55,265 nucleotides of DNA from a virus, in IMG/VR virus record IMGVR_UViG_3300037264_004101, positions 1 through 55,265 of that record, one strand, 5' to 3'. The stretch's first letter is position 1. The number at the start of each line of letters is the position of its first letter. The translations under genes were made by a program, and so were the position numbers. The notes beneath the pieces were generated by a model. The model ran no database searches. It saw only the letters and a program-made list of their open reading frames with translations, and was not told the DNA's origin. Below, in pieces: positions 12,993 to 21,164 of the stretch.

Positions 12993-15838
12993 TTTGCATC
13001 CTCCCAAGGTATGAGGCGGCCGTCGGCGTCTTTGACCGCCTCGGCTTTCTTACTCCAATGGCGCATGAGCGTCGGCGACGCGCGGGCGGGAACATCGGGT
13101 GTCAGCTCCTCCATCGCCGCGCACATGACGCGCGCCAGCTCAACAGCCGCTTCATGCGCGTACTCCTCAGGAGCCTCGAGCAGAATCTCGTCGTGCAAGA
13201 ACGCCACGGGACGGCAGCCTCCGAGAGGCGATCCCTCGGTACCAGGTGCGCCGTAGCAGGCTTTCGTGACGTCCCAGAGCGCCGATTTGCTCACGTCAGC
13301 GGCGAGCCCTTGGAACAAGGTATTGGCGGCCGACGGGAACGTGCAGCCTCCCCGCAGCCGGCCGGAGTAGAGCTGCTGCATGGTCGCCTCGCCGTTCTCC
13401 GTGAGGTTGCCGATGATTTGAAAATACTCCTTGGCCCAAGGCTCGAACGCGAAATACTGGGCTTTCAACTCCTCCGCTTCCTGCAACGTGAGACTGAGCC
13501 CGTAGCCTTTGGCGTACAGCCGAAAGGTCTTGACGCCCATGCCTCCCGGTATTCCGAAAATACACTGTCCGGTCACGACAGGAATGCCCCCGTCGCGAAC
13601 AAGCACGAATGACGACGGTACAGAGAGACACACAACTTCGCTTCGGTGTTTGCGCCGAGTGGGTTCAAGAGCATCCCCCCGCGTTGCCGAGTGGTCTCCG
13701 ATAGACAGTTTCCAAACGGCCGCGTGCTTTCCTTGAGCTTTGTGGTCAAGCGTCAGTCTCGACTTGTGACCGGACAAGGCAGCGATTGCCTGAAGAACAT
13801 CGGCATTCTGCCTCTTGGTGGTCGAATAGACAAAGCGCCGTCCTTCCTTGCGAACGGATCCATCCCAATGTCTCGCTTCTTCGAGAATCATCTCGCGGTG
13901 CCGCAGAGGTAGATTGATCCACCATTGCGGTAAAGTCTTGTCCACAGTGAGCAAGCGGCGCACTCGGATGGACAGTGTCTTCGAGAGATAGAAGTTCGTC
14001 ACAAGTCTCGGTCGAGATTCGGTCCAACCTTCTACACCCTTCAGCAGTTCCCGCATGCGTTCGATCTTGCGAGTCTTGGTGAAGCCGAGACGAATCCCTG
14101 AACGAGTGAAGCTACCGTCAGCTTGAACAGCTACTGCCAGCCGTAGCATCGACCAGTCCTGTTCACCTCCTGGAAAAGTCCCCGCGCTCATGACACCTGC
14201 CCCCGCCCAGTATCTCGCCTTGGGCAGCTTTTCAGGTGTCGTGACATAGGGGTCGCCGTTCTGGCGAAACCCTAGCATACGATGGTCGGGAGTAACCTTT
14301 AGGTCGATACCTTTGTTCTTGAGATGCACAAGCTCGCCCGTAGGTGCTTTTCTTCGCGTCAAAGCCGTAGGTCGTTCCCAGGCAATCACACATTCGCCGT
14401 CACGTTGAGGATAGGCAGCAGCTACCTCGTCCTCGTAAGTGAGTTGCCCTATCCTCTGCCATCCTCGAGTACGGGTCAGAATCTCCGTGTCAGGATGGAA
14501 GCATGCCTTGGCTCTCTGGCGCCACGCGAGCATGTCGGCATCCTTGGCCTTCTTGCGAGCCAGTGCCTCGGCATACTCGATTTTGAGAAGATGCGCGGCG
14601 AACGCGGTATGGGCATCGAACGCGGGGTCTTGTTGAAACTGCTCGGCCAGGTGAGACCGACCGACCGTCCTCGTGAGGACTTGGGCGAACGTGCGTACCT
14701 CTTGGTTATCGAAGTCGCAGGCGACGAAGACCCTGCCAGGACGGGCCACGAAGCACTCACGCACGCCAGGCTCTCTAGGCTGCTGTTGAATCGCAGGTTG
14801 TCGCGCACTCGTGCGCCCCGTGTTCGCCCCGAGCACGTCATAGTCGGCATGGATCGGCAAAGAACCTGCTGCCTCGAGCTTCTCCACGAAGGCGCCAAGC
14901 TGCTTCTCGGCGTGCGCGTATTCGATCAAAGCATCGAGCGCGGGGTGGTCGCATTGCTCCAGCACCGCTGCGCTGGTCTGAATCGAGTGCTTGGGAGTGA
15001 GAGGCACCTCGCCTTCGCCTGCCCACGTCTTCTCCACAAGGTCGCGGATGGCTGCCAGCTTCTTCGATCCCTTCTTGGGATCGACCAATCCCGCTTGTAG
15101 CAGGACTCGGTGCTTTTCTGAAATCGTCTGGGCCAGCCGGCCGCGCAGCTCCCTCACGCGGGCTTGGTCGGTCGTGAGGCCCCAGCAACGCATGAGCTGA
15201 AACGCGAAGGCGTAGGCGGCCTGCCTGCCACACTCGGCGGTCCACATATCGTAGGGCCTGCCGCCGTACAATGTCCGCTTGACCTCGGCCTCCTGATGCT
15301 CCCACACCGAATAAGTGACCCCCGCATCGGTGAGCGCGTATTCTCTAGCGCCCTGGGGCCATTGCCATAGCGGCATGCCGTCGAGGGACTGGTAGTTGAG
15401 CCGCCAGGTCTCTTTGTCCAAAGTGAGGCCGATACGTTGTTTGGCGATCTCCGCAAGGCTGTGACCTTTGCGGTGCAGCTCTCCCTCCGCGTCTTCCGTG
15501 AACCGGCTGCCACGTGCGATGTCAATCAAGCGCTCTCGAATGCGCGTGCATTGCACGGCGAGGTTGTCGTAGGCGCGCCAGACCACGCGACCGACGGCGC
15601 CTTGAAGCTCTCCATCGTAGTTCAAGGCGCACGCCAGATCGTAAGCAATGTTGTGACCGACGAGCAGCTCGGACTCCTTCTCGCCTGCCTGCTGTAGCGT
15701 CTCGATCAAACGCCCGAGCCCTTCCTGCCGGTCGTAGAGCGTAGCGGTCATCTCGGTTGACTCGCTCACGCATACTATGGGCGGCGCCATGCTCCCTGGC
15801 TTGAACAGGTGCGTTTCGGTATCGAAAGCTGTTATCAC
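12989..15838 (-). CDS. Family A DNA polymerase with 3'-5' exonuclease, interrupted by an intein
   Basis: The 949-residue precursor starts at GTG 15838 with AAAGG upstream. Residues 1-200 are a DnaQ-like proofreading domain (FDTE at 5-8, NIAYD near 63-67, YALTDAG near 167-173). The polymerase part shows TGRTSARQPAIQQQPR (340-355), motif A CDFDNQEVR (Asp375) and motif C LHDEILLEAP (Asp883). Residues 446-758 are an intein placed inside motif B, between QRAKA and CIFGIPGGMG, where the fingers helix contacts the incoming nucleotide. The enzyme is therefore inactive until spliced to 636 residues. The exonuclease domain carries copy B of the 49-bp element. Confidence 0.93.
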   Translation of the reverse strand: MITAFDTETHLFKPGSMAPPIVCVSESTEMTATLYDRQEGLGRLIETLQQAGEKESELLVGHNIAYDLACALNYDGELQGAVGRVVWRAYDNLAVQCTRIRERLIDIARGSRFTEDAEGELHRKGHSLAEIAKQRIGLTLDKETWRLNYQSLDGMPLWQWPQGAREYALTDAGVTYSVWEHQEAEVKRTLYGGRPYDMWTAECGRQAAYAFAFQLMRCWGLTTDQARVRELRGRLAQTISEKHRVLLQAGLVDPKKGSKKLAAIRDLVEKTWAGEGEVPLTPKHSIQTSAAVLEQCDHPALDALIEYAHAEKQLGAFVEKLEAAGSLPIHADYDVLGANTGRTSARQPAIQQQPREPGVRECFVARPGRVFVACDFDNQEVRTFAQVLTRTVGRSHLAEQFQQDPAFDAHTAFAAHLLKIEYAEALARKKAKDADMLAWRQRAKACFHPDTEILTRTRGWQRIGQLTYEDEVAAAYPQRDGECVIAWERPTALTRRKAPTGELVHLKNKGIDLKVTPDHRMLGFRQNGDPYVTTPEKLPKARYWAGAGVMSAGTFPGGEQDWSMLRLAVAVQADGSFTRSGIRLGFTKTRKIERMRELLKGVEGWTESRPRLVTNFYLSKTLSIRVRRLLTVDKTLPQWWINLPLRHREMILEEARHWDGSVRKEGRRFVYSTTKRQNADVLQAIAALSGHKSRLTLDHKAQGKHAAVWKLSIGDHSATRGDALEPTRRKHRSEVVCLSVPSSFVLVRDGGIPVVTGQCIFGIPGGMGVKTFRLYAKGYGLSLTLQEAEELKAQYFAFEPWAKEYFQIIGNLTENGEATMQQLYSGRLRGGCTFPSAANTLFQGLAADVSKSALWDVTKACYGAPGTEGSPLGGCRPVAFLHDEILLEAPEEYAHEAAVELARVMCAAMEELTPDVPARASPTLMRHWSKKAEAVKDADGRLIPWEDAK
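13565..14503 (-). mobile_element. Intein with LAGLIDADG-type endonuclease in the polymerase O-helix
   Basis: The 313-residue insert begins CFHPDTEILT (block A, nucleophile Cys) and has TPDHRML (block B-like). Its two dodecapeptide-like motifs, LAVAVQADGSF and EEARHWDGSV, are typical of DOD homing endonucleases. It ends IPVVTGQ before the +1 Cys. The penultimate Gly and final Gln replace the usual His-Asn, a rare but known C-terminal variant. The site in motif B is a favoured insertion point in phage polymerases. Confidence 0.9.
15438..15486. repeat. 49-bp shared element, copy B (inside polymerase exonuclease domain)
   Basis: It matches 11977-12025 except for two bases, which lie opposite each other in the predicted hairpin (AAGG/CCTT instead of AGGG/CCCT). 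It encodes GELHRKGHSLAEIAK, and this context looks natural for a PolA exonuclease domain. Confidence 0.85.
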
Positions 15839-15910
15839 GCAAGAGCCTTTTGAAATGCGCGTCTCTCCGCGCTGTCACGCCTAGCAAGCCGGCGTTCGCA
15901 AAAAATGTGC

Positions 15911-16474
15911 TTAGAAGGGAATCTCTTCGTGAGTCCCAATACCGGCCGCGATTCGCAGCTCGGCAGCCTTCGCCTGAGTCTCGTCCGCGACCGGATACCA
16001 CCAATGCTTGGTGAACTCCTTGCCAGTCTTCTGGCTGACCTTCGTGAAGCATTCCAACTTCAGCAGCCGTCCACGCACCGGCTGTCCAACTGATGACATG
16101 CCTTCGATACTGAGCACCGAAGCCAGTTCATCGTCTGTCAAAGGTCTGCCAACAAGCTTTCCGAACCACGCTTGCGCCGAAGCCACGCTCGGGAACAAGG
16201 CGTTGATGAACCTCTTACAATCGTCGGCCGAGGGAGCGTGCAGCGAGTTGAGAATCTGGCTCACTCCTCTCGTGCCTGCAGGGCGCGACGGGACATTGCT
16301 CTGAATGATATCGAACACGAGCGCAACCATCTCCACCCCTTCCCTTCCCGGCTTCGTGCTCTGAAAGAACTTGAACTGGTCGAGCTGGACCAGAGGGTAG
16401 TTACCCTGCTCGAAGAAAATACCCGTGTTATCGTTGGGGGTTGCTTCTGCGACTCTTTGAGCGAACATAGACAT
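15911..16474 (-). CDS. Putative single-stranded DNA-binding protein
   Basis: The 187-residue product starts at ATG 16474 with AAGGAG 6 nt upstream. The N-terminal half is beta-rich with GIFFEQGNYPLVQLDQFKF, a pattern common to phage ssDNA-binding (DUF669-like or OB-fold) proteins. The extreme C-terminus, THEEIPF, resembles the acidic protein-interaction tip of SSB. It lies just upstream of the polymerase, as expected for a replisome part. No family match was tested. Confidence 0.55.
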   Translation of the reverse strand: MSMFAQRVAEATPNDNTGIFFEQGNYPLVQLDQFKFFQSTKPGREGVEMVALVFDIIQSNVPSRPAGTRGVSQILNSLHAPSADDCKRFINALFPSVASAQAWFGKLVGRPLTDDELASVLSIEGMSSVGQPVRGRLLKLECFTKVSQKTGKEFTKHWWYPVADETQAKAAELRIAAGIGTHEEIPF

Positions 16475-16510
16475 TCAAAACTCCTTGCGCGTTCGCGCCT
16501 TGTGCGGTGC

Positions 16511-16810
16511 CTAAGCCAGGTCTTCCTTCTCGGCGAACCAAGCGGGCACGTAGAACCTCTGCTCTCCTGTAAGGTCTCTTCCTTCAGAGAGCAATACTGA
16601 TTTGGGGATCCATACCTTCTGCCCCATGAAGCCGGGCGTGATCTCGAACAGGACGGCCTTGAGCGTTTCGGTGCGGCGAGTGTGGAAGGCGATACCCACA
16701 GGCTCTTGCTGGCGCTCGCGCTCCTCTGTCGCGCAGTCCCGGCAAACATCATAGTCCTCGCCTTTCCATCCGTCGCATTCGGGACAGGTGTTCTCGAGCT
16801 TCAAAGGCAT
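16511..16810 (-). CDS. Zinc-ribbon protein, unknown role
   Basis: The 99-residue product starts at ATG 16810 with GAGG upstream. CPEC near residue 9 and CRDC near 23 form a probable four-Cys zinc site. The C-terminal half is a small beta-rich domain (KVWIPKSVLL, RFYVPAWFAEKEDL). The context is between the helicase and the SSB candidate. It may modulate replication, but no function is assigned. Confidence 0.65.
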   Translation of the reverse strand: MPLKLENTCPECDGWKGEDYDVCRDCATEERERQQEPVGIAFHTRRTETLKAVLFEITPGFMGQKVWIPKSVLLSEGRDLTGEQRFYVPAWFAEKEDLA

Positions 16811-16822
16811 TCGTTACCTCTT

Positions 16823-18613
16823 TCAAACATCGACGTTCGCATACAAGAGCTTCTGTCGTGCCCCCGTGGTTTCCTCGATATACCGGGCGTCGGCTCGAGC
16901 GCGGTCGAAGCCGGCAGCAAGCTCGTCGGTGTGCAGGTAGATTTCGCAGCACACCTCGTCGGCGAGTTGACCGGGGCGGTGCGTGCGCCCAAGCAGCTGC
17001 TCGAACGTTTTACCGCTCGGAGGGCAGGACACGAGCAGGTTCTTGCTCCAGTGCTGCAGGTTCTTGCCTTCGCTGTGCGCACGGATACTGGCGATGACAG
17101 GGCCGCGAGCATCAAGGATGTTGGCCGAGGCTCCCATGCCGGCTCCGAAGTAGGGATAACCGCTCAGCGCGGCCAAACGTTCACCGACAGCGATGTGCTC
17201 AATCCAGCAGATGCCGCCCTCGCCGTCGCGTTCGCGGTCGCGCATCCACGAAATGGCGTCTTCGAGGGCGAAGTCAGAAAGCCATTCAGGCACCGTGTTT
17301 GGTTTGAAGCTGTCGCGGATCTCTCGCCATTCGCGCCATGCCGAAGGCTGCGGATCCTGGCGCTCGGCGTCTCCGGCGACCAGAAGCTCGCTATCGAGAC
17401 CTCGGCGATTGTGCTCTAGCGTGTCACGCACGTAGCGCTTCCAGGCTTTACGAGCTTCAAGCCAGTCTTCAGGCGCAGGGGGCTGCCACTTGTAGAAAAA
17501 CCCACAAGCCAGCTCGCGTGCATGCCGCCAAAGCTCTACGGCCTCGGTAATCGTGTCGCCGTTCGGCGTCTCCCAGGTGGCGCGCATCTGCGCGAGCTTG
17601 CGCCCGACGTCATCCGGCAGGCGCAAGGGTCTGCGAAGGATCGACAGCGAGACCCCTAGCTCGCTCTCGCTGGTAGCCACGACACCGAGGGTCTGCACCA
17701 AGCGTCGCCGATATCCGTCCCTTGCCGTCTCCTTGGGATTGGCGGGGTCGCAGAGCTCGAGCAGCGCTCCTGGTTCGGCGCGGACCTGAACATCTGCATC
17801 GAGGGCATCGGCCCAGCACGCCATCTCACGCCACGTGCGCGGCATTGGTGCCAAGCCGCCCTTGAGCGCCCAGAGCAGGAGGTGCCAATAGTCCTTCAAA
17901 CTCTTGCGCGTCACGGTGCCAGACATCGCGGCGACTCTGACCTGCTGGTTCTCGCGCAGGTATTCCTTCAACCGCTTCGTTCGAGCGGTTGAAGGAGCTT
18001 TGACCGCATGCGCTTCGTCGAGCACGATGAGGTCGGGCTTGAGTCGAAAGAGCATGTCCTTGTTCTTCGCCAGACTCAGTTCGCTGTAGCCACGAACCTG
18101 CAGGCCGCTGTGCAGCCTCCAATGCTTGCGCATCTCGGGAATGACCTTGCGAAGAGTCTGGTCGCGGAGCTGTGCCGGCACGAGCAACAGCGGCCGCTCG
18201 GCACCGAGGACCACGGGAGCGAGCAAGCTGATGAGCGCCTTCCCTCGGCCGACACCGATGGGGCCGAAGAAGCCTCCCGTCGTGACCATCTCAATGAGCG
18301 CCACGACTTGCGTGTCCCACAAGCGCATGACGCTGTTCGGCAGCCGAAGCCATTCTTCCAAGCCCGCGCGTGCTTCTTCGATGGAAGGGTCTTTCTCCCA
18401 TTCGCGGCGCGGGAGCTTTGCGATGCGCTCGAACTCGTTGCTGCGGACGACACCGTAGTGTCGAATGAGTTTCGACACGGCCGAAGCGGCATGGGCATCT
18501 TCTATAGCACCGCTCGACACGACGGCACGCAAGAACGTGTCTCGCTTGTTGCTCTGAATCTGTCCCAACAGCCGCGCGCCCGAGTCTCCCAGGCCCGCTG
18601 CTATCCTGACCAC
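16823..18613 (-). CDS. Superfamily 2 DNA helicase
   Basis: The 596-residue product starts at GTG 18613. The SF2 motifs are in order: a Walker A variant GPIGVGRGKAL (Lys125), VLDEAHAV (residues 197-204), AMSGT (229-233), and motif VI LLGRTHRPGQ near residue 553. Snf2/phage-type helicases of this build unwind or translocate on duplex DNA using ATP. The Walker A Gly-Arg-Gly-Lys form is slightly unusual. It lies 3 bp downstream of the Fe-S nuclease gene, suggesting a joint helicase-nuclease task in replication or recombination. Confidence 0.85.
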   Translation of the reverse strand: MVRIAAGLGDSGARLLGQIQSNKRDTFLRAVVSSGAIEDAHAASAVSKLIRHYGVVRSNEFERIAKLPRREWEKDPSIEEARAGLEEWLRLPNSVMRLWDTQVVALIEMVTTGGFFGPIGVGRGKALISLLAPVVLGAERPLLLVPAQLRDQTLRKVIPEMRKHWRLHSGLQVRGYSELSLAKNKDMLFRLKPDLIVLDEAHAVKAPSTARTKRLKEYLRENQQVRVAAMSGTVTRKSLKDYWHLLLWALKGGLAPMPRTWREMACWADALDADVQVRAEPGALLELCDPANPKETARDGYRRRLVQTLGVVATSESELGVSLSILRRPLRLPDDVGRKLAQMRATWETPNGDTITEAVELWRHARELACGFFYKWQPPAPEDWLEARKAWKRYVRDTLEHNRRGLDSELLVAGDAERQDPQPSAWREWREIRDSFKPNTVPEWLSDFALEDAISWMRDRERDGEGGICWIEHIAVGERLAALSGYPYFGAGMGASANILDARGPVIASIRAHSEGKNLQHWSKNLLVSCPPSGKTFEQLLGRTHRPGQLADEVCCEIYLHTDELAAGFDRARADARYIEETTGARQKLLYANVDV

Positions 18614-18616
18614 GGC

Positions 18617-20095
18617 TTAGGCCAAACCGCGAACCAGAACGTCCGCGTGCTTGTAAAGCACTTCGCGAACCGCCTTGGCCTCCTCGGTGAACGGGTCCAC
18701 AAGGATGGTGCCCTTCCACGCGGATTCGGTGAGCCAACGATCGAAGGCGTAGGCCAGACCTGCCTTGCCTTCGTTGTACGGAATCATCAGCCAATGCGCC
18801 TTGCCGGCGCCGTCGGCGACTTGCTGCATGAGCGGTTCCAACAGCTCAACAAGCTGAACAGGTCGTTCCTTGCCGTTGGGATACTTGAGCACAGCGGCTT
18901 GCAAGATGACCGAGAGCTGTCCGTTGGCAGTCGATGGTTGGGCCTTTGCCGTCATCACGACCGCAGGAGCAAGTGCCGCAGGCGTCGCGTGAACAGGAGC
19001 CGCTTGCGCTGGTGCAGGTGCTTGCGCCGGAGTCTGAGCCGCCGTCTGCTTCGCCTTCAAGCTATCGAGTAGGCCCAGAGGCTTGGCTGTCGCTGCCACG
19101 ACCGTTGTCGGCGTCCGCATTGCCTCAAGCACGTTGGAAACGGTCTCTGCGGGTACCGCCTGCGGAGGATTCACACCCTTGGCGCCCTTCGATTTCATGA
19201 TGTCTTGCAGCGACGGAGTTGCTTGAGCCGGTGCTGGTTGAGCCGGTGCTGCTTGAGCCGGTGCTGCTTTACTTCGCATAGCGTTGAGCTGGTCTAGAAG
19301 TCCCATGGTATCTTTTACTCCTTGCGCAGTTGAACGAGGGAAGGAGCTTGTACTAAATCCTTCGCTCGAAGTAAAGAAATTTTTAGGGAACGAACCAAGT
19401 GCAGATCCGATGGAGCATTTTGAGCGATAGGGGCAGCCCCCATAACTGACGCATGCCGATTCGTTGCCTCGCACGGCTTCGGGATGAGGCGCCGCCACTC
19501 TCAGATTCGCCAAGACCGAAGCCTTGAGCTTCAAACCTTCCCAGGCGTAACGTGCTTCTCGCGCCGTGGTCGTGAAGCTGACGGGTAGCACCTTTTTGCT
19601 GCCCTTCTGATAGTAGAGCCAACGACACTCAACACGCTCGGCCTCGGGGAAGAACTCCACAGCGGCTCTGCCGTAGGCGATGGCTTGAGGATCTCCCGCA
19701 AGCTCAATGGGTGTTTTAGCCCACGTGAGATTGGACACGAACTTGTGGTCAATAACGACCGCGACACCGTTCTCGGGAGGGACCAGGCAGTCGATGAAGC
19801 CGACGAACTCGGAGCCCTCCTCCAAAGGCAGGAAGAACTCCTGCTCCAACAGCAACGAAGAATCGGGGAGGGGCAGGTATCCCGGCCGGCGCGCGGCATT
19901 GATGAGCTTCCCCAGCTTGTCGTTCCCTGGCTCTTGTCCGTGCTTGAGCAAAGCTTCGACGCGTGCGTGTCCTTCAATACCCTCGACCTGCTGCTCGGTC
20001 TCGGGCTCCTTGAGCCCTTCGATGTAGCGATAGGCCCACTTCCGAGGGCAAGCATCGTACAGAGCTATCTGAGTAGGCGAGACGTGGACGGTCAT
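18617..20095 (-). CDS. PD-(D/E)XK nuclease with Fe-S Cys set, fused to an extra domain
   Basis: The 492-residue product starts at ATG 20095. Residues 1-235 match Cas4/RecB-type exonucleases: Cys16 (DACPRKW), Asp102 (FIDCL), Asp116-His-Lys118, and Cys215, Cys221, Cys227 for a 4Fe-4S cluster. A Pro/Ala-Gln-rich linker (about 270-400) leads to a folded domain (400-492) of unknown type. A ribosome site and ATG lie inside the frame at residue 264, so the second part may also be made alone. Such nucleases process DNA ends for recombination. Confidence 0.8.
   Translation of the reverse strand: MTVHVSPTQIALYDACPRKWAYRYIEGLKEPETEQQVEGIEGHARVEALLKHGQEPGNDKLGKLINAARRPGYLPLPDSSLLLEQEFFLPLEEGSEFVGFIDCLVPPENGVAVVIDHKFVSNLTWAKTPIELAGDPQAIAYGRAAVEFFPEAERVECRWLYYQKGSKKVLPVSFTTTAREARYAWEGLKLKASVLANLRVAAPHPEAVRGNESACVSYGGCPYRSKCSIGSALGSFPKNFFTSSEGFSTSSFPRSTAQGVKDTMGLLDQLNAMRSKAAPAQAAPAQPAPAQATPSLQDIMKSKGAKGVNPPQAVPAETVSNVLEAMRTPTTVVAATAKPLGLLDSLKAKQTAAQTPAQAPAPAQAAPVHATPAALAPAVVMTAKAQPSTANGQLSVILQAAVLKYPNGKERPVQLVELLEPLMQQVADGAGKAHWLMIPYNEGKAGLAYAFDRWLTESAWKGTILVDPFTEEAKAVREVLYKHADVLVRGLA
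19304..19323 (-). promoter_or_regulatory. Internal ribosome site and ATG within the nuclease gene
   Basis: AAGGAG (19323-19318) stands 11 nt before an in-frame ATG at 19306, in the same context (GCGCAAGGAG) as the start of the 16474 gene. The encoded linker just before it looks like a former intergenic gap, so this may be a fused pair still able to start internally. Confidence 0.45.
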
Positions 20096-20319
20096 GTACG
20101 CACGTCAACGTCAACGAATCCCTGTCGCTGCAGCCACGCCAGGACTTCAAGCGTATCGAACCTTGCGACCGTGTGCTTGTCGCAATTCACGCACATCACC
20201 TCGCCGAGTGGACTACCCCGCCCGTCGAGCCGCATGTGTAGTCCACTCGGCTTTCGAGGCAGCACGAAAGCCACGGTGTCGAAGTCGTGATTGAGGGCTT
20301 TTTGGACCGCCTGGGCCAT
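20092..20319 (-). CDS. Small protein with a CVNC motif, unknown
   Basis: It starts at ATG 20319, one base after the upstream stop (TGAAATG); TTG 20334 is an alternative. The product has 75 residues, a CVNC pair near the middle and a C-terminal DTLEVLAWLQRQGF helix. No family was recognised. It overlaps the nuclease start, so translation is coupled. Confidence 0.6.
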   Translation of the reverse strand: MAQAVQKALNHDFDTVAFVLPRKPSGLHMRLDGRGSPLGEVMCVNCDKHTVARFDTLEVLAWLQRQGFVDVDVRT

Positions 20320-20320
20320 T

Positions 20321-20548
20321 TCAGAGGGGGTCAAGGGGTGTCTCGAACGGGATCATATGATTGTAGCAGTTGCCGTCCTCGCACGTGTCCTCACTGGCGG
20401 TGCGCTGGGCCGCCTCGCAGTCCATCGTATGACCTTCTTCGCAGGGCGCGAAGTCCGCGAGCGTGCAGCCGCACTCGGTTTCGCTATTGCACAAGCCGTC
20501 AGCGCCCATCGTGACGAGCTGTTTCTTGATCATGTCGAACGTGTTCAT
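20321..20548 (-). CDS. Cys-rich small phage protein (CGC-type)
   Basis: The 75-residue product starts at ATG 20548, overlapping the upstream stop as ATGA. The pattern MIKKQLVTMGADGLCN..ECGCTLADFAPC recurs in many phages next to replication genes. It has nine Cys overall, which suggests one or two metal sites. The function is not known. Confidence 0.7.
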   Translation of the reverse strand: MNTFDMIKKQLVTMGADGLCNSETECGCTLADFAPCEEGHTMDCEAAQRTASEDTCEDGNCYNHMIPFETPLDPL

Positions 20549-20775
20549 GTTTTGTCCTCGAAAGCCGGCGTGCAGGCGATGGCGGCGTTTGCCGTCATGA
20601 CGGCTTCACGGACCTTGCAGATGGCCGCGCTTTGGTCGGCTCCCTCGGGGGTGTTTTTCAAAATGGCTTTGGCCAAAGCCTTTCCAGCGTCGCGGAGGGC
20701 TTCGTACTTCGGCACCTGGGTCGATAGCGGCTTGTGGTAGGTGAACCAGTGCTCGATGTCGAGGTCGGTGATCAT
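20545..20775 (-). CDS. Acb2-like cyclic-nucleotide sponge (anti-CBASS)
   Basis: The 76-residue product starts at ATG 20775 (ATGA overlap). It shows the all-helical hairpin pattern of the Acb2/Tad1 group: EHWFTYHKP, PKYEALRDAGKALAKAI, NTPEGADQSAAICKVREAVM and TANAAIA. Acb2 proteins bind cyclic di- and trinucleotides made by CBASS cyclases and so blunt abortive infection. Length and motif order fit. The usual AVMWANAAIA appears here as AVMTANAAIA, with Thr for Trp. The call is by remembered motif, not by search. Confidence 0.72.
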   Translation of the reverse strand: MITDLDIEHWFTYHKPLSTQVPKYEALRDAGKALAKAILKNTPEGADQSAAICKVREAVMTANAAIACTPAFEDKT

Positions 20776-21164
20776 TGCACGGGCTCCTGAGCTTGTGTGA
20801 GGGCGCATGCCAAGGCTTCATGGAACATTGCAAACTCCGCAATGCCCGACGTCTCTTGGAACATGACCAACAGGTCGGCGCGGGGCAAGTCTCCGAAATC
20901 GTAATTCACGCCGTCCCCGTAGGCGCGGCGTGCGCGCTCCTCGTGCTTGCGCAAGACCTCGAGCTTCTGCCGGTTGTTCAGCTCCCATCCGCCCGCGCGG
21001 CCGATCAAGCTCATAATGTCGGCGTAGTGCTCGCGCTTGATGCGAACGAGAAAGTGGTCCGGAGGATCGTTGGGCATCACGAAGATCGGCACGGGCGTTT
21101 GGTACAGCAACGACCGCCGCAGGCTGTCGATCAAGTGATTCGTGTCATCATGGCTGAGCGTCAT
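20772..21164 (-). CDS. Hypothetical phage protein
   Basis: The 130-residue product starts at ATG 21164 (ATGA overlap with the upstream stop). It is a mixed alpha/beta protein with DFLVRIKREHYADIMSLIGRAGGWELNN-like packing and an acidic C-terminal helix. No domain was recognised. It sits directly upstream of the Acb2-like gene and overlaps it, so it is probably in the same early-defence or replication transcript. Confidence 0.65.
   Translation of the reverse strand: MTLSHDDTNHLIDSLRRSLLYQTPVPIFVMPNDPPDHFLVRIKREHYADIMSLIGRAGGWELNNRQKLEVLRKHEERARRAYGDGVNYDFGDLPRADLLVMFQETSGIAEFAMFHEALACALTQAQEPVQ

Noticed and set aside
18784-18796. CTGATGA on the minus strand as a fourth hammerhead core
   Set aside because: It lies inside a coding frame, with no GAAA or stem partners at the proper distance.
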